This document shows, in pieces, positions 31,398 through 44,857 of a stretch of 64,000 bases of DNA. Numbering within the stretch: the first letter of the stretch is position 1; each line of letters starts with the position of its first letter. This stretch comes from Lolium rigidum. Lineage: Eukaryota > Streptophyta > Magnoliopsida > Poales > Poaceae. The position numbers and the translations under genes are program-made. The DNA lies in the NCBI RefSeq assembly GCF_022539505.1, contig NC_061514.1:247678124-247742123 (forward strand). Reading direction: 5' to 3'. Below the pieces are notes generated by a model. It searched no databases. It had not been told where the DNA came from and worked only from the letters and a program-made list of their open reading frames with translations.

Positions 31398-31782
31398 TGA
31401 CATAGCCATCCCCAATCGGCCTACCGATGAAGATACCCGGGGTTTACTGAAGGCCCATGGCCCGAAGATTACGAAGCCCGGAAGCCCAATAAAGCGTCGG
31501 TATAGAAGTTAGAGATATATTAGGAACAGACTCGTAATTATACGGGGCGAACTCATAGAGTCTCCCGCTGTTTGTAACTTGTACATCACGAAACCCTCGG
31601 CTCCGCCTCCTATATAAGGGGGAATCGAGGGAGAAAGAAGGGATCAATCTCATTGTCAACTCAACCCTAGTTTTTAGCAGTCGAGCACCTTTTCGGCTGA
31701 AACCTTGGAGATTTACTTGCCCTCTACTTCCGTGAAACCCAAGTCTACAACTTGTAGGCATTGACAAGTTAATACCTTGTCA
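31398..31782 (+). repeat. 5' LTR of TAT-3
   Basis: 385 bp, TGACATAGCC...CCTTGTCA, TATA box CTATATAAGG at about 31609-31618. Related to but diverged from the TAT-1 LTR. PBS TGGCGCCGTCCGTGGGA at 31785-31801. Confidence 0.9.
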
Positions 31783-31828
31783 ATTGGCGCCGTCCGTGGG
31801 AACTGGAGGCGACAAGGAGCTGATCTCG

Positions 31829-32553
31829 ATGGCACCGTCAACATCTTCGACAACATCGTCAACTTCATTGGTAGCAAGCAAAGTGATGGATGGAGGTAAA
31901 CAAATCAAAACCGGTCTCGTTGATTTTATACCTCACCCTCCCGCCCGTGTGGATGCATATGCGCACCTGGAGGAGCCAATGGAGATGACGTTCAGAAGCT
32001 TCCACTTCCGCGTCGGGAAGGAAGGATCGCAACGTCTCGCGGTACCGATTTCATCGGGTCCATCAGCAGTCGATTCCGATTTCTCGGGATCGTCATCATC
32101 ATTCAAGACAGGTGACAAAGAGATCTCGCCGCCAAGCTTCACCAAGCCCGCTTCAAGCGGAAAACTCGCCGATATCTTCGGCAACATGTCCTTCGGGTCG
32201 TCTGCATATTCAGATCTTAGCAGCGACTCGGAGAGCATCGACAGCTTCGACTTCATCGACAGATCTACTTCCGTTCGGGAGGTCTTCGCCGATCTATACG
32301 ATGGTGTCACCAACCCTGAGGAAAACATAGCGACAAAATATCTTCAAGTCTATGCAATTGGAGAATCGAGTCGCCAAGACGATGAAATATCAGAGGCTTT
32401 CGATTATTTGGGAAATCCATACATCGATCCCGCTGATCTCACACGAGAATTGGGAACCAAATATATCGGGAACACACCTCGCCAGAAGTTGCAACTTCCA
32501 CAAGCAGCTTGGGAGAGAGCATCAAGAGCCATGAGCGGCACGGAGCCGATGAC
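31829..32553 (+). pseudogene. TAT-3 gag, N-terminal part
   Basis: ATG at 31829. The protein parallels TAT-1 gag: acidic/Ser-rich N-terminus, 'GLVDFIPHPPARVDAYAHLEEPMEMTF' region, 'FDYLGNPYIDPADL'. It is cut after 'SGTEPMT' by the Athila array, whose 5-bp duplication is part of this codon run; the reading frame resumes at 54528. Confidence 0.85.
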
Positions 32554-34068
32554 TGATGACCCACAAGTATAGGGGGTGTATCGCAGTATCTTCGATAAGT
32601 AAGAATGTCGATCCCAACGAGGAGCAGAAGGTGTTGACAAGCAGTTTCGATGAAGGATTCACTGTAAATGCTCACAGACAAGTATTCAGGGGTTTTGATG
32701 TAACGAGATGAATAAAGTACGAGTAAATAAAGTGCAAGAGTAACAATTGCAGCGAGTGGCCCAATCCTTTTTAGCACAAAGGACAAGCCGGTTTGTTTAC
32801 TTATAATGACCAAACGTTTTCGAGGACACACGGGATTTTAGTCTAGTGCTTTCGCTACATACGGCTAATTAATCTTCATTGTTTTGATAAGTGTTGTGTG
32901 GGTGAACCTATGCTAATGTACCGCCCTTCCTAGGACTAATACATACTTGTGATTATACCCCTTGCAAGCATCCGCAACTACAAGAAAGTAATTAAGATAA
33001 ATCTAACCACGGCCTTAAACTGCGAGATCCTGCGATCCCTCCCGCATCGATATACCAACGGGGGCTCAGGTTTACGTCACTCCGGCAACCCCGCAATTGG
33101 CAAACGAGTACAAGATGCATTCCCCTAGGCCCATAAAGGTGAAGTGTCGTGTAGTCGACGTGCACACGACACCACTAGAAGAATAACACCACAACTTAAA
33201 TATCATAACATTGAATATTACTCAACCATACTTCACTACTAACATTTAGACTTCACCCATGTCCTCAAGAACTAAACGAACTACTCACGAGACATCATAT
33301 GGAACATGATCAGAGGTGATATGATAATGAATAACAATCTGAACATAAACCTTGGTTCAACGGTTTCACTCAATAGCATCAATAACAAGTAGAAATCAAC
33401 ACCGGGAGAGTTTCCCCTATCAAACAATCAAGATCAAACCCAAATTGCTACAGCGGTGACGAGGTGCAGAGGTGGAGACGGCGGTGATGATGATGAAGAT
33501 GATGGTGATGGTGATGGAGATGATGTCCAGCTCGATGACGGTGGCGATGGCGTCGATTTCCCCCTCCGGGAGGGAATTTCCCCGGCGGATTCCTGCCCGC
33601 CGGAGAGCTCTTTTCTCTCCGGTGTTCTCCGCCCCGCGAGGCGGGCGCGTGACTCTTCGCGACGTACCCCCTCGGCTTAGGGTTTTCGGGACGAAGGCAT
33701 ACGCGAAGAAAAGGAGGCGAGAGGGGCTGTGGGCCCCCCTCCTCATAGGGCGGCGCGGCCGGGCCTTGGGCCGCGCCGGCCTATGGGGTGGGCCCACCTC
33801 GGGTCCCCTCTTCTCCCCCTTCTGGCTCCCTTCGTCATCTGGAAAAATAGGAGTTTTCGTGAAATTCCCGTCAATTGTTGATCTTCCGAAATATTGCGTT
33901 CTGACGATGCTTTTTCCAGCAGAATCCTGGCTCCGGTGTGCGATCCTCCAATAATCATGAATCATGCAAAATAGATGAAATAACATAAGTATTATCTCCA
34001 AATATGAAATATATCAATGAATAACAGCAAATTATGATATAAAATAGTGATGCAAATTGGACGTATCA
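32554..34068 (-). repeat. Athila LTR 1 (3' LTR)
   Basis: 1,515 bp, TGATGACCC...GGACGTATCA on the plus strand. Followed by ACTCCCCCCAGCTTAG, the reversed polypurine tract. Contains a GAT/GGT-rich tract (33480-33560) and a GC-rich 'GGGCGGCGCGGCC' palindromic block (about 33750). Open frames in it are not genes. Confidence 0.95.
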
Positions 34069-35851
34069 ACTCCCCCCAGCTTAGACCTCGCTTGTCCCCA
34101 AGCGAAACCGAACTCGGTAAACAGGACCACATGTTTATGGAGTGAAGAGTCGATAAATCAAATACGGACAAGAAGCATCATATTCATTCACACAAGACAT
34201 TCTAGTAAACAACTTCCTCATATAACTCAACTTGAAACAAGTATAAGGTAATCACAAATAAAGGTGCATAAGAAATCATAATTGGTGATGGCAAACTTTG
34301 TTCTTGGTCAGAGAAACAGTTAACAGATTATACTTATCTATTGAGCAGCGCTCTCATGTTAAACTTTATGTGGCTTATCTTGCATACTCAATCATAATGA
34401 TCATTGATAACTTTCAAAGCTATATTCATTCGGGTAAAACTTGTACTAAACAAGGAAGAATAAAAGACATGATGAAGCAAATCACAATATAATAGTTTGA
34501 TCACAACAACTAAAATGCTTGCTTGAGATGGAGGGAAATAGGTTTACTGACTCAACATAAAGTAAAAGACAGGCCCTTCGCGAGAGGAAGCGGGGATTAA
34601 ATCATGTGCTAGAGCTTTTTCAGTTTTGAAATCATATAAAGAGAATAAAAGTAATATTTTAAGAGGTGTTTGTTGTTGTCAACGACTGGTAGCGGGTACT
34701 CTAACCCCCTTGCCAAACGAGACCTCCAAAGAGCGGCTCCCATGAAGGACGTTATCTCTACCGAGCAAGGTAGATCATCCCTCTTCTCTTTTGTTTACAC
34801 ATGTACTTTAGTTTATTTAAGGATGACACTCCCCCCAACCTTTGCTTACACAAGCCATGGCTAACCGAATCCTCGGGTGCCTTCCAACAATCTCATACCA
34901 TGGAGGAGTGTCTATTGCAAAATTAAGTTGCTTACTGATGAATCGAGCAAAACATGTGAAGAGAGTTATTAATGAAAGTTGATTAATTGGGGCTGGGAAC
35001 CCCGTTGCCGGCTCTTATTGCAAAATTATAGGATAAGTGGATGAAGCCACTAGTCCATTAGTGGAGGCTGCTTCAACAAGATTGAAAGATAAAACACCAC
35101 ATACTTCCTCATGAGCTATAAAACATTGACACAAATAAGAAGTAATAAGTTTTGAATTGTTTAAAGGTAGCACATGAAGTATTTACTTGGAATGGCAGGA
35201 AATACCATGCAGTAGGTAGATATGGTGGACACAAATGGCATAGGTTTGGGTTCAGGTTTGGATGCACGAGAAGCGTTCCCTCTCAATACAGGTCTTTGGC
35301 TAGCAAGGTTAATTAGCAAGCATAAGAGTTGAGGGAAACAAACGAATATACATGTGATAGAAACAATCATGCATCTTTCTTGCAAGCACAAACAATTTTA
35401 ACTTCAGAATAATAAGCTATGAGCTAACAAGAAAGGAAGACAATGAAACAACTATATGTATTTCTCTTTTCTACTTAAACCTCAAGGTGTTGTTGCTATT
35501 GACCAATGCTAAGTTTGCCAAAACCAAATAGATTTACTCAATGCTCCCAAAGTGGTACCAATACTAAAATCAAGATCAATCATATAATAGAAATTGCAAA
35601 CTAAAATAAGGTGTGCAATATGTAAATGATAAGACTTCTCATTAATATTTCATAACGATAACTCACACCAAGGGATACATAGACAAACTAAAGGAGAGAT
35701 ACTTCCAAACTGCAACCCATCTTATACGATAACTTCCCTACTCATGATATGACACTACTTGATAGTAAAAAGTAAAAGGTAGTGATGATGTGATACCGCG
35801 GCACTCCCCAAGCTTGGAACAAACCAAGGGGATGCCAATACCGATGATGAA
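34069..35851 (-). other. Athila copy A, 3' non-coding region
   Basis: Between the 3' LTR and the extra ORF. No protein is recognised. Polypurine tract at 34069-34084 (reversed), with a related CTCCCCAAGCTTGG motif at 35806-35819. Confidence 0.6.
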
Positions 35852-36386
35852 TTAATCCTTTGGCGATGGTGGTGATGAATTCCCGACAAGCTTCTCCACA
35901 AGCTCCTGAAGCTCATCAATCTTGTACATGAGGTTGCGGATCATCTCCGAATTGTGCTCGACGCGATTAAGAAGTATATCAAACGGCGAGTCCCAATTCT
36001 TGGAGTTATTTCCCCATCCTTCAGCTTCGAGGCTTCGTCCTTCCCGCGGTGTTAGAACGATCTATATCCCAATTGCTAGGCAATGCTGCCTTGGGAGTCC
36101 TTTCAATTTGATTATTGAAGATTAGATTGCGGAAGGGATGGTAAGTGCATGAAGAAGATGTCTTTGGAGCTAGGTAATGACGTGGAACTCCTCCTCCGGT
36201 GCTAATCCGTGCACTCTTCTTGGCGTTGAACGGGTTTGACACCACTCCGATGCTCGCAATGGTGGTGCGCGGGCGTACTCGCGGAACTTCTTCGACTTCC
36301 TCTTCATCCTCCTTGACTTCTTCCTTCAACTCGGGGTCTTGGATACCTTCCTCCGAAGGCTCCTTGTCCTTGTTGTTGGAGACCAT
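35852..36386 (-). pseudogene. Athila copy A extra ORF behind integrase
   Basis: ATG at 36386 ('MVSNNKDKEPSEEG'), TAA at 35854-35852. The product is hydrophilic and very acidic early ('ELKEEVKEDEEEVEEVP'), with a possible short coiled coil near the end ('KIDELQELVEKLVGN'). It sits where some Athila elements carry an env-like gene, but no signal peptide or membrane segment is visible. The frame is broken near 36028 (CTTCGAGGC versus CTTCAGGC in copy B), a CAG-type difference. Function unknown. Confidence 0.7.
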
Positions 36387-36726
36387 GGTGCTCCTAGATT
36401 GAAAATAGATCCTGGCGAAACAGCTCGAAACAAAACACGTCGAGAAAACGATATACGGACCTCCGGGGGTCCGGGGATTATATAGCAAAAATTTTCACAA
36501 CAAACGGAAAGTACCAGGTCGAACCAGAGTCGGACAGGGGCGACGAGGCGGCCAGCTCATAGGGCGGCGCGGCCAGGCTGGGGCCCGCGCCGGCCTATGG
36601 GGGCACGCCCTCGTGCGTCTCCTCCACTCCGTTTCGATCTCGTAATTTCTCATATTTTCCAAAAACAGCAAAAACATTGTTCGGAAAGTAAATCGCGAAC
36701 TTTTTATTACCTGTACTTGTTACCTA

Positions 36727-37949
36727 TTCAAAGTCGAGTTCTGGCGGACTGTCAATTTGACCTTTGATGAAAGCCTCCGGTGTTTCCACTCGAATAATAT
36801 CAACATCAACATTATAAGAATCACCTGAGATATAATGCTTGAGTCTTTGTCCATTCACCACTTGCGTGGCATTGCCTTGGAGAGAACTAATTTTAATTGC
36901 TCCTGAACGATACACCTCCTCAACAACATATGGTCCTTCCCATTTCGAGAGTAATTTCCCTGCAAAGAATCCGAGACGAGACCGATACAATAGGACTTTA
37001 TCCCCAATATTAAACTCTCTTTTGATAATCCTTCTATCATGCCATTTCTTAACTTTCTCTTTAAAGAGTTTAGCATTTTCATAAGCTTCACTTCTCCATT
37101 CATCTAGAGAACTTAATTGCAACAACCTCTTATTACCGGCTAGTTTAGGATCTTTATTTAATTCTCTAACAGACCCAATAAGCTTTGTGCTCTAGTTCTA
37201 AAGGTAAATGACAAGCTTTTCCATAAACCATTTTATAAGGTGACATTCCCATGGGGTTTTTATAAGCAGTTCTATAAGCCCATAGTGCTTCCTTCAATTT
37301 ACTAGCCCAATTCTTTCTAGTTTTATTAACGAGTCTTTTGCAAGATAGATTTAATTTCTCTATTTGATAGTTCTACTTGCCCACTAGTTTGAGGATGATA
37401 AGCAGAAGCAATTCTATGATTAATGCCATATTTAGCAAGAGTTTTTCTAAAACCACCATGAATAAAATGCGAACCTCCATCTGTCATAATATATCTAGGA
37501 ACTCCAAATCTAGGAAAAATAATGTCTAAAAGCATTCTTAAAGAGGTCTCACCATCAGCACTTTTTGTAGGTATGGCTTCCACCCATTTAGTAACATAAT
37601 CAACAGCAACAAGTATATGAGTGTTACCTTCGAAGAGGGAAAAGGTCCCATGAAGTCAAATCCCCAACAATCAAACGGTTCAATAACAAGAGTATAATTC
37701 ATAGGCATTTCATTGCGTACTGGAGATATTACCAACCCTTTGACATTCATCACAAGATAAAATAAACTTCCTTGCATCTTTGAAGAGAGTTGGCCAATAA
37801 AAACCTGATTGTAGAACCTTTTGCGCGGTTCTATCTCCGGCGTGATGTCCTCCATAAGCACTACCATGACATTTACTCAATATCTCTTGTTGTTCATATT
37901 CGGGAACACATCTTCGCGAATACCATCCACTCCTTCTTTATATAAGTGT
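36727..37949 (-). pseudogene. Athila copy A integrase
   Basis: Zinc-binding end near 37870-37730 (HGS...GGHHAGD; CDEC expected, shifted), catalytic core with 'WGFDFMGPF' (Asp), 'MTDGGSHFI' (Asp) and 'GQVELSNREIK' (Glu), and a C-terminal part with 'GDKVLLYRSRLGFFAGK' and 'KWEGPYVVEEV'. It inserts retroelement cDNA. Frames change several times (about 37190, 37330, 37630, 37730, 37905). Confidence 0.85.
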
Positions 37950-38052
37950 GGGTCATCCCAAAAATAATGCCTCAAGTCATAAAAGAATTTCCTCCTTTGC
38001 TTGAGCTGAAAAGGTTGGAGGCAAGTACTTGGAAACAATAAAGTTAGCATAA

Positions 38053-39470
38053 TCAGCATACCAAGGAGCTGTCTCGCGAGCTCACCTTTATTACAGCCAA
38101 TTGTTCATTTGGAAAACTATCATTAACGAGAACAGGATCATAAGCAATATTTTCCAATCTAGACAAATTATCAGCAACAGGATTATCAGCACCTTTCCTA
38201 TCTACAATATGTAAATCAAATTCTTGCAAAAGAAGTACCCATCTAATAAGCCTTGGCTTAGCATCTTTCTTTGTCATAAGATATCTAATTGCAGCATGAT
38301 CGGTATGAATTGTAACTTTTGAATCAACAATATAAGATCTAAATTTATCACAAGCAAAGACTACGACTAACAATTCTTTTTCAGTAGTAGCATAATTTCT
38401 TTGAGCAGCATCAAGAGTTTTACTAGCATAATGAATAACATTCAGTTTTTTATCTACTCGTTGTCCAAGAACAGCGCCTACGACAAAATCACTAGCATCA
38501 CACATAATTTCAAATGGTAAGTTCCAATCGGGAGGTTCAACTATAGGAGCGGTTGTTAAGGCTTTCTTTAGAGTTTCAAAAGCTTCCTTACAATCATCAT
38601 CAAAAACAAAAGGTACATCTTTTTGAAGAAGATTAGTAAGAGGCTTTGAAATCTTAGAGAAGTCTTTAATAAATCTCCTATAAAACCCAGCATGACCAAG
38701 AACACTACGAATACCTTTAACATCCCTAGGATAGGGCATCTTCTCAATAGCTTCAACTTTAGCTCTATCAACTTCAATACCTCTCTCGGAAATTTTATGT
38801 CCCAATACAATTCCTTCATTAACCATAAAGTGGCATTTCTCCCAATTAAGAACAAGGTTAGTTTCTTCACATCTCCGCAAAACTTTATCAAGGTTTCGCA
38901 AGCAACTATCAAAAGAATTCCCATAGACAGAAAAATCATCCATGAATACCTCTACAATACTCTCACAAAAGCCATGAAAAATAGCAGACATGCATCTTTG
39001 AAAAGTAGCAGGAGCATTACATAAACCAAAAGGCATACGCCTATAAGCATAAGTTCCATAGGGACAAGTGAAAGTGGTTTTCTCTTGATCTTTAGTTTTA
39101 ACGACAATTTGTGAAAACCCGAATAACCATCAAGAAAGCAAAAATGAGTATTTTTAGATAACCTTTCTAACATTTGATCAATAAAAGGCAAAGGGTAATG
39201 ATCTTTCTTAGTAACCTTATTAACTTTTCGATAATCAATGCACATTCTATAACCTACAACTACTCTTTGAGGTATGAGCTCATCATTATCATTAGGCACA
39301 ACGGTCATTCCTCCTTTCTTAGGAACACAATGCACAGGACTAACCCATCTACTATCAGCAATAGGATATATAATACCAGCTTCAAGGAGTCTTAATACCT
39401 CATTTCTTACCACATCCTTCATTTTAGGAATTAGACGACGGCTGAGGTTCAACAACGAGCTTCGCATCAT
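38053..39470 (-). pseudogene. Athila copy A reverse transcriptase and RNase H
   Basis: 'SRWVSPVHCVPKKGG' and 'CIDYRKVNKVTKKDHYPLPFIDQMLERL' start the RT; then '[16 protein letters not shown]' and catalytic 'FMDDFSVYG'; the RNase H has '[16 protein letters not shown]' and '[11 protein letters not shown]'. The frame from 39036 to 38053 is long and intact. One shift near 39110 (CCCGAATAACC versus CCAGAATAACC in copy B) separates the RT start, again at CAG. Confidence 0.9.
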
Positions 39471-39557
39471 CTTCCATATTAATGGCGTGTTGGCAAATAG
39501 AGGGAGAAATCCCCTTCAAGTCATCAAGAGTGTAGCCAATAGCACCTCGGTGTTTCT

Positions 39558-40434
39558 TCAGTATTTCCAATAACCTTTCTTCTTCAAACTCGAAAGCTTA
39601 GAACTAATAATAACAGGATATATTTTCTTATCATCAATATGAGCATATTTAAGATTATCAAGCAATGGTTTTAAATCAAAGACAGGATCTTCCTTTGGTG
39701 GTGGTGTTGTACCCAAATCTTCCACCGGTAAATCATGCTTAAGAATAGGTTGACGAAGGAAAATTTCATCAAGCTCATTTCTTTCTTCCCTAAAAACTTC
39801 ACTCTCACTATTCTCCAAATGTTGCTGCAAAGGATTATTAGGAGCAAGAGCAATAGATGCACACTTGTTCAACTTTAAAATCACTATTAGGCGAATCAAT
39901 TTTATAAGGAGTTTTGGTAAATTTAGAGAAGTTAAACTCATAAGATTCACCAGCAAATTTAGTCAAAATTTTCTCTTTCTTGCAATCTATAATAGCTCCA
40001 CATGTATTTAGAAAAGGTCTACCAAAAATGATAGGACAATATTTACTAGCAGCAGAACCAAGTACCAAAAAGTCGGCGGGATATTTAATCTTACCACATA
40101 GAACTTCTACATCTCGAATAATACCAATTGGAGAGATAGTTTCTCTATTAGCCAGCCGAATAACCACATCAATATCTTCAAGTTCACAAGAACCAATTTC
40201 GTGCATAATCTCCGTGTAAAGCTCATAAGGAATAGCACTAATACTTGCACCAATATCACATAATCCATAATAACAATGATCACCAATTCTAACGAGATAG
40301 CATAGGAACACTAGCTTTCCTAGACTTATTAGGATGCGAAACAATATTAGAAGCATCTTCACGAGAAAATAATATGACCATCTTCTACATTTTCGAGTCA
40401 CAAGATCTTTAACAATTGCAACGACGAGGTTCAA
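39558..40434 (-). pseudogene. Athila copy A protease region
   Basis: Retropepsin-like domain with 'GLCDIGASISAIPYELY' (catalytic Asp in D-I-G-A) and 'PIIFGRPFLNTCGA'. The N-terminal join is shifted at 40293-40296 (AACGAGATAG). The end near 39865 is shifted by one T (CACTTGTTC versus CACTGTTC in copy B, a CTG site). Confidence 0.8.
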
Positions 40435-40436
40435 CT

Positions 40437-41443
40437 TTTATTTGTTCTTCGGGTTCTATAGGTTTCTTTTCACTTTTATGAACCGCACTATTTATAACGA
40501 GTACTCCTTCATTTTAGCGAGGGAAAGGAGTTTTTTCAATATAAGCTTCGGGAATAACATGATCAACAGTTTCAACTACAACACATTTATTTATAGATGA
40601 ATCAATTTTATCTTTATACGGTTCATGATACTTATCAAAGTTCTTCTTAGGCAATTCATAATGAGAAGCAAAAGCTTTATAAAGATTTGCAGCAACTTGA
40701 GAATCAAGACCATAAGTAGCACTCATATTACGAAATTTATCGGTATCCATAAAAGCTTCAATGCATTTATAATCATAATTTATACCGATTCTCTATCCTT
40801 GTCGTTCTCCCATCCTTCGGTATTTTCTTGGATCCGATTAAGAAGGTCCCTTTTAAACTCTTCCTTGTTGCGTGTAAATGATCCAGAACAAGAAGTATCC
40901 AGCAAGGTCTTGTCTTGAAAAGAAAGTCTTGCATAGAAATTATCAATAATAATATTACCGGGAAGCTCATGAATGGGGCATTTGAGCATTAAAGACTTCA
41001 ATCTCCCCCACGCTTGGGCAATACTTTCTCCTTCATGAGGCCAAAAATTATATATGCGATTCCGATCTTTGTGAATCTCACTTGGAGGATAGAACTTAGA
41101 ATAAAACCGGGGCACAATATCATTCCATTCAAGAGAATCCCCATTATCCGAGTAATTTATACCAATGCGCCGCTTTACCGGACAGCGATACGGAGAATAG
41201 TTTCTTCCTCACTTCATCCATAGCAATACCTGCACACTTGAATAAACCGCATAATTCATGTAAGAACAGTAAATGATCTCCGGGGTGGACAGTTCCATCC
41301 CCCGTATAACGGTTACCCACTACACGTTCAATAATTTTCATAGGTATTTTGTATGGTAATTCTTCCTTACACGGCGCCTCATCCACTACCTTTGCAGTAG
41401 TAGTGGATCTCCCAAATAAACACTCAAGAGAAGATCTCTCCAT
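40437..41443 (-). pseudogene. Athila copy A gag
   Basis: ATG at 41443 ('MERSSLECLFGRSTTT'). Retrotrans_gag-type sequence includes 'HPGDHLLFLHELCGLFKCAGI', 'YSKFYPPSEIHKDRNRIYNFWPHEGESIAQAWGRLKSL' and 'FYARLSFQDKTLLD'. Shifts at about 41190 and 40785 (ACCGATTC versus ACCTGATTC in copy B) and several CAG-type differences near 40400-40520. PBS region GGCGCCGTTGCCGGGG (tRNA-Asp type) lies at about 41532-41548. Confidence 0.85.
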
Positions 41444-41558
41444 AATGAGTTATAGCAGCGAGCGGAAATAAAATCAGCACAAACGGTAGAAATTTCCCTT
41501 ACCAATTCCACTTACCAATAGCGCTTCACTCCCCGGCAACGGCGCCGGAAAATAGTCT

Positions 41559-43075
41559 TGATGACCCACAAGTATAGGGGGTGTATCGCAGTATCTTCGA
41601 TAAGTAAGAATGTCGATCCCAACGAGGAGCGAGAAGGTGTTGACAAGCGAGTTTCGATGAAGGATTCACTTGTAAATGCTCACGGACAAGTATTCGGGGG
41701 TTTTGATGTAACGGATGAATAAAGTACGAGTAAATAAAGTGCGAGAGTAACAATTGCAGCGAGTGGCCCAATCCTTTTTAGCACAAAGGACAAGCCGGTT
41801 TGTTTACTTATAATGACCAAACGTTCTCGAGGACACACGGGATTTTAGTCTAGTGCTTTCGCTACATACGGCTAATTAATCTTCATTGTTTTGATAAGTG
41901 TTGTGTGGGTGAACCTATGCTAATGTACCGCCCTTCCTAGGACTAATACATACTTGTGATTATACCCCTTGCAAGCATCCGCAACTACAAGAAAGTAATT
42001 AAGATAAATCTAACCACGAGCCTTAAACTGCGAGATCCTGCGATCCCTCCTGCATCGATATACCAACGGGGGCTCGAGGTTTCGTCACTCCGGCAACCCC
42101 GCAATTGGCAAACGAGTACAAGATGCATTCCCCTAGGCCCATAAAGGTGAAGTGTCGTGTAGTCGACGTTCACACGACACCACTAGAAGAATAACACCAC
42201 AACTTAAATATCATAACATTGAATATTACTCAACCATACTTCACTACTAACATTTAGACTTCACCCATGTCCTCAAGAACTAAACGAACTACTCACGAGA
42301 CATCATATGGAACATGATCAGAGGTGATATGATAATGAATAACAATCTGAACATAAACCTTGGTTCAACGGTTTCACTCAATAGCATCAATAACAAGTAG
42401 AAATCAACACCGGGAGAGTTTCCCCTATCAAACAATCAAGATCAAACCCAAATTGCTACAGCGGTGACGAGGTGCAGCGGTGGAGACGGCGGTGATGATG
42501 ATGAAGATGATGGTGATGGTGATGGAGATGATGTCCAGCTCGATGACGGTGGCGATGGCGTCGATTTCCCCCTCCGGGAGGGAATTTCCCCGGCGGATTC
42601 CTGCCCGCCGGAGAGCTCTTTTCTCTCTGGTGTTCTCCGCCCCGCGAGGCGGCTGTGACTCTTCGCGACGTACCCCCTCTGGCTTAGGTTTTCGGGACGA
42701 AGGCATACGCGAAGAAAAGGAGGCGAGAGGGGCTGTGGGCCCCCCTCCTCATAGGGCGGCGCGGCCAGGCCTTGGGCCGCGCCGGCCTATGGGGTGGGCC
42801 CACCTCGGGTCCCCTCTTCTCCCCCTTATGGCTCCCTTCGTCATCTGGAAAAATAGGAGTTTTCGTGTAATTCCCGTCAATTGTTGATCTTCCGAAATAT
42901 TGCGTTACGACGATGCTTTTTCCAGCGAGAATCCTGGCTCCGGTGTGCGATCCTCCAATAATCATGAATCATGCAAAATAGATGAAATAACATAAGTATT
43001 ATCTCCAAATATGAAATATATCAATGAATAACAGCAAATTATGATATAAAATAGTGATGCAAATTGGACGTATCA
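41559..43075 (-). repeat. Athila LTR 2 (shared middle LTR)
   Basis: 1,517 bp. PBS of copy A abuts its left side and the polypurine tract of copy B (CTCCCCCAAGCTTAG) abuts its right, so it is the 5' LTR of A and 3' LTR of B. No 5-bp duplication at its edges. Compared with LTRs 1 and 3 it has many extra CAG-to-CGAG/CGG and CTG-to-CTTG changes. Confidence 0.93.
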
Positions 43076-44857
43076 ACTCCCCCAAGCTTAGACCTCGCTT
43101 GTCCCCAAGCGAAGCTGAACTCGGTAAACAGGACCACATGTTTATGGAGTGAAGAGTCGATAAATCAAATACGGACAAGAAGCATCATATTCATTCACAC
43201 AAGACATTCTAGTAAACAACTTCCTCATATAACTCAACTTGAAACAAGTATAAGGTAATCACAAATAAAGGTGCATAAGAAATCATAATTGGTGATGGCA
43301 AACTTTGTTCTTGGTCGAGAGAACGAGTTAACAGATTATACTTATCTATTGAGCAGCGCTCTCATGTTAAAGCTTTATATGGCTTATCTTGCATACTCAA
43401 TCATAATGATCATTGATAACTTTCAAAGCTATATTCATTCAGGTAAAACTTGTACTAAACAAGGAAGAATAAAAGACATGATGAAGCAAATCACAATATA
43501 ATAGTTTGATCACAACAACTAAAATGCTTGCTTGAGATGGAGGGAAATAGGTTTATTGACTCAACATAAAGTAAAAGACAGGCCCTTCGCAGAGGGAAGC
43601 AGGGATTAAATCATGTGCTAGAGCTTTTTCAGTTTTGAAATCATATAAAGAGAATAAAAGTAATATTTTAAGAGGTGTTTGTTGTTGTCAACGACTGGTA
43701 GCGGGTACTCTAACCCCCTTGCCAAACAGACCTCCAAAGAGCGGCTCCCATGAAGGACGTTATCTCTACCAGCAAGGTAGATCATCCCTCTTCTCTTTTG
43801 TTTACACATGTACTTTAGTTTATTTAAGGATGACACTCCCCCCAACCTTTGCTTACACAAGCCATGGCTAACCGAATCCTCGGGTGCCTTCCAACAATCT
43901 CATACCATGGAGGAGTGTCTATTGCAAAATTAAGTTGCTTACTGATGAATCAGAGCAAAACATGTGAAGAGAATTATTAATGAAAGTTGATTAATTGGGC
44001 TGGGAACCCCGTTGCCAGCTCTTATTGCAAAATTATAGGATAAGTGGATGAAGCCACTAGTCCATTAGTGGAGGCTGTTCAACAAGATTGAAAGATAAAA
44101 CACCACATACTTCCTCATGAGCTATAAAACATTGACACAAATAAGAAGTAATAAGTTTTGAATTGTTTAAAGGTAGCACATGAAGTATTTACTTGGAATG
44201 GCAGGAAATACCATGCAGTAGGTAGATATGGTGGACACAAATGGCATAGGTTTGGGTTCAGGTTTGGATGCACGAGAAGCATTCCCTCTCAGTACAGGTC
44301 TTTGGCTAGCAAGGTTAATTAGCAAGCATAAGAGTTGAGGGAAACAAACGAATATACATGTGATAGAAACAATCATGCATCTTTCTTGCAAGCACAAACA
44401 ATTTTAACTTCAGAATAATAAGCTATGAGCTAACAAGAAAGGAAGACAATGAAACAACTATATGTATTTCTCTTTTCTACTTAAACCTCAAGGTGTTGTT
44501 GCTATTGACCAATGCTAAGTTTGCCAAAACCAAATAGATTTACTCAATGCTCCCAAAGTGGTACCAATACTAAAATCAAGATCAATCATATAATAGAAAT
44601 TGCAAACTAAAATAAGGTGTGCAATATGTAAATGATAAGACTTCTCATTAATATTTCATAACGATAACTCACACCAAGGGATACATAGACAAACTAAAGG
44701 AGAGATACTTCCAAACTGCAACCCATCTTATATGATAACTTCCCTACTCATGATATGACACTACTTGATAGTAAAAAGTAAAAGGTAGTGATGATGTGAT
44801 ACCGCGGCACTCCCCAAGCTTGGAACAAACCAAGGGGATGCCAATACCGATGATGAA
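43076..44857 (-). other. Athila copy B, 3' non-coding region
   Basis: Near-identical to 34069-35851. No gene recognised; frames on either strand are short. Confidence 0.6.

Noticed and set aside
33420..34001. Open frames in the Athila LTRs (also 42428-42965 and 53908-54460)
   Set aside because: Frames follow a GAT/GGT-rich tract and GC-rich palindromes and differ among the three LTR copies; not coding.
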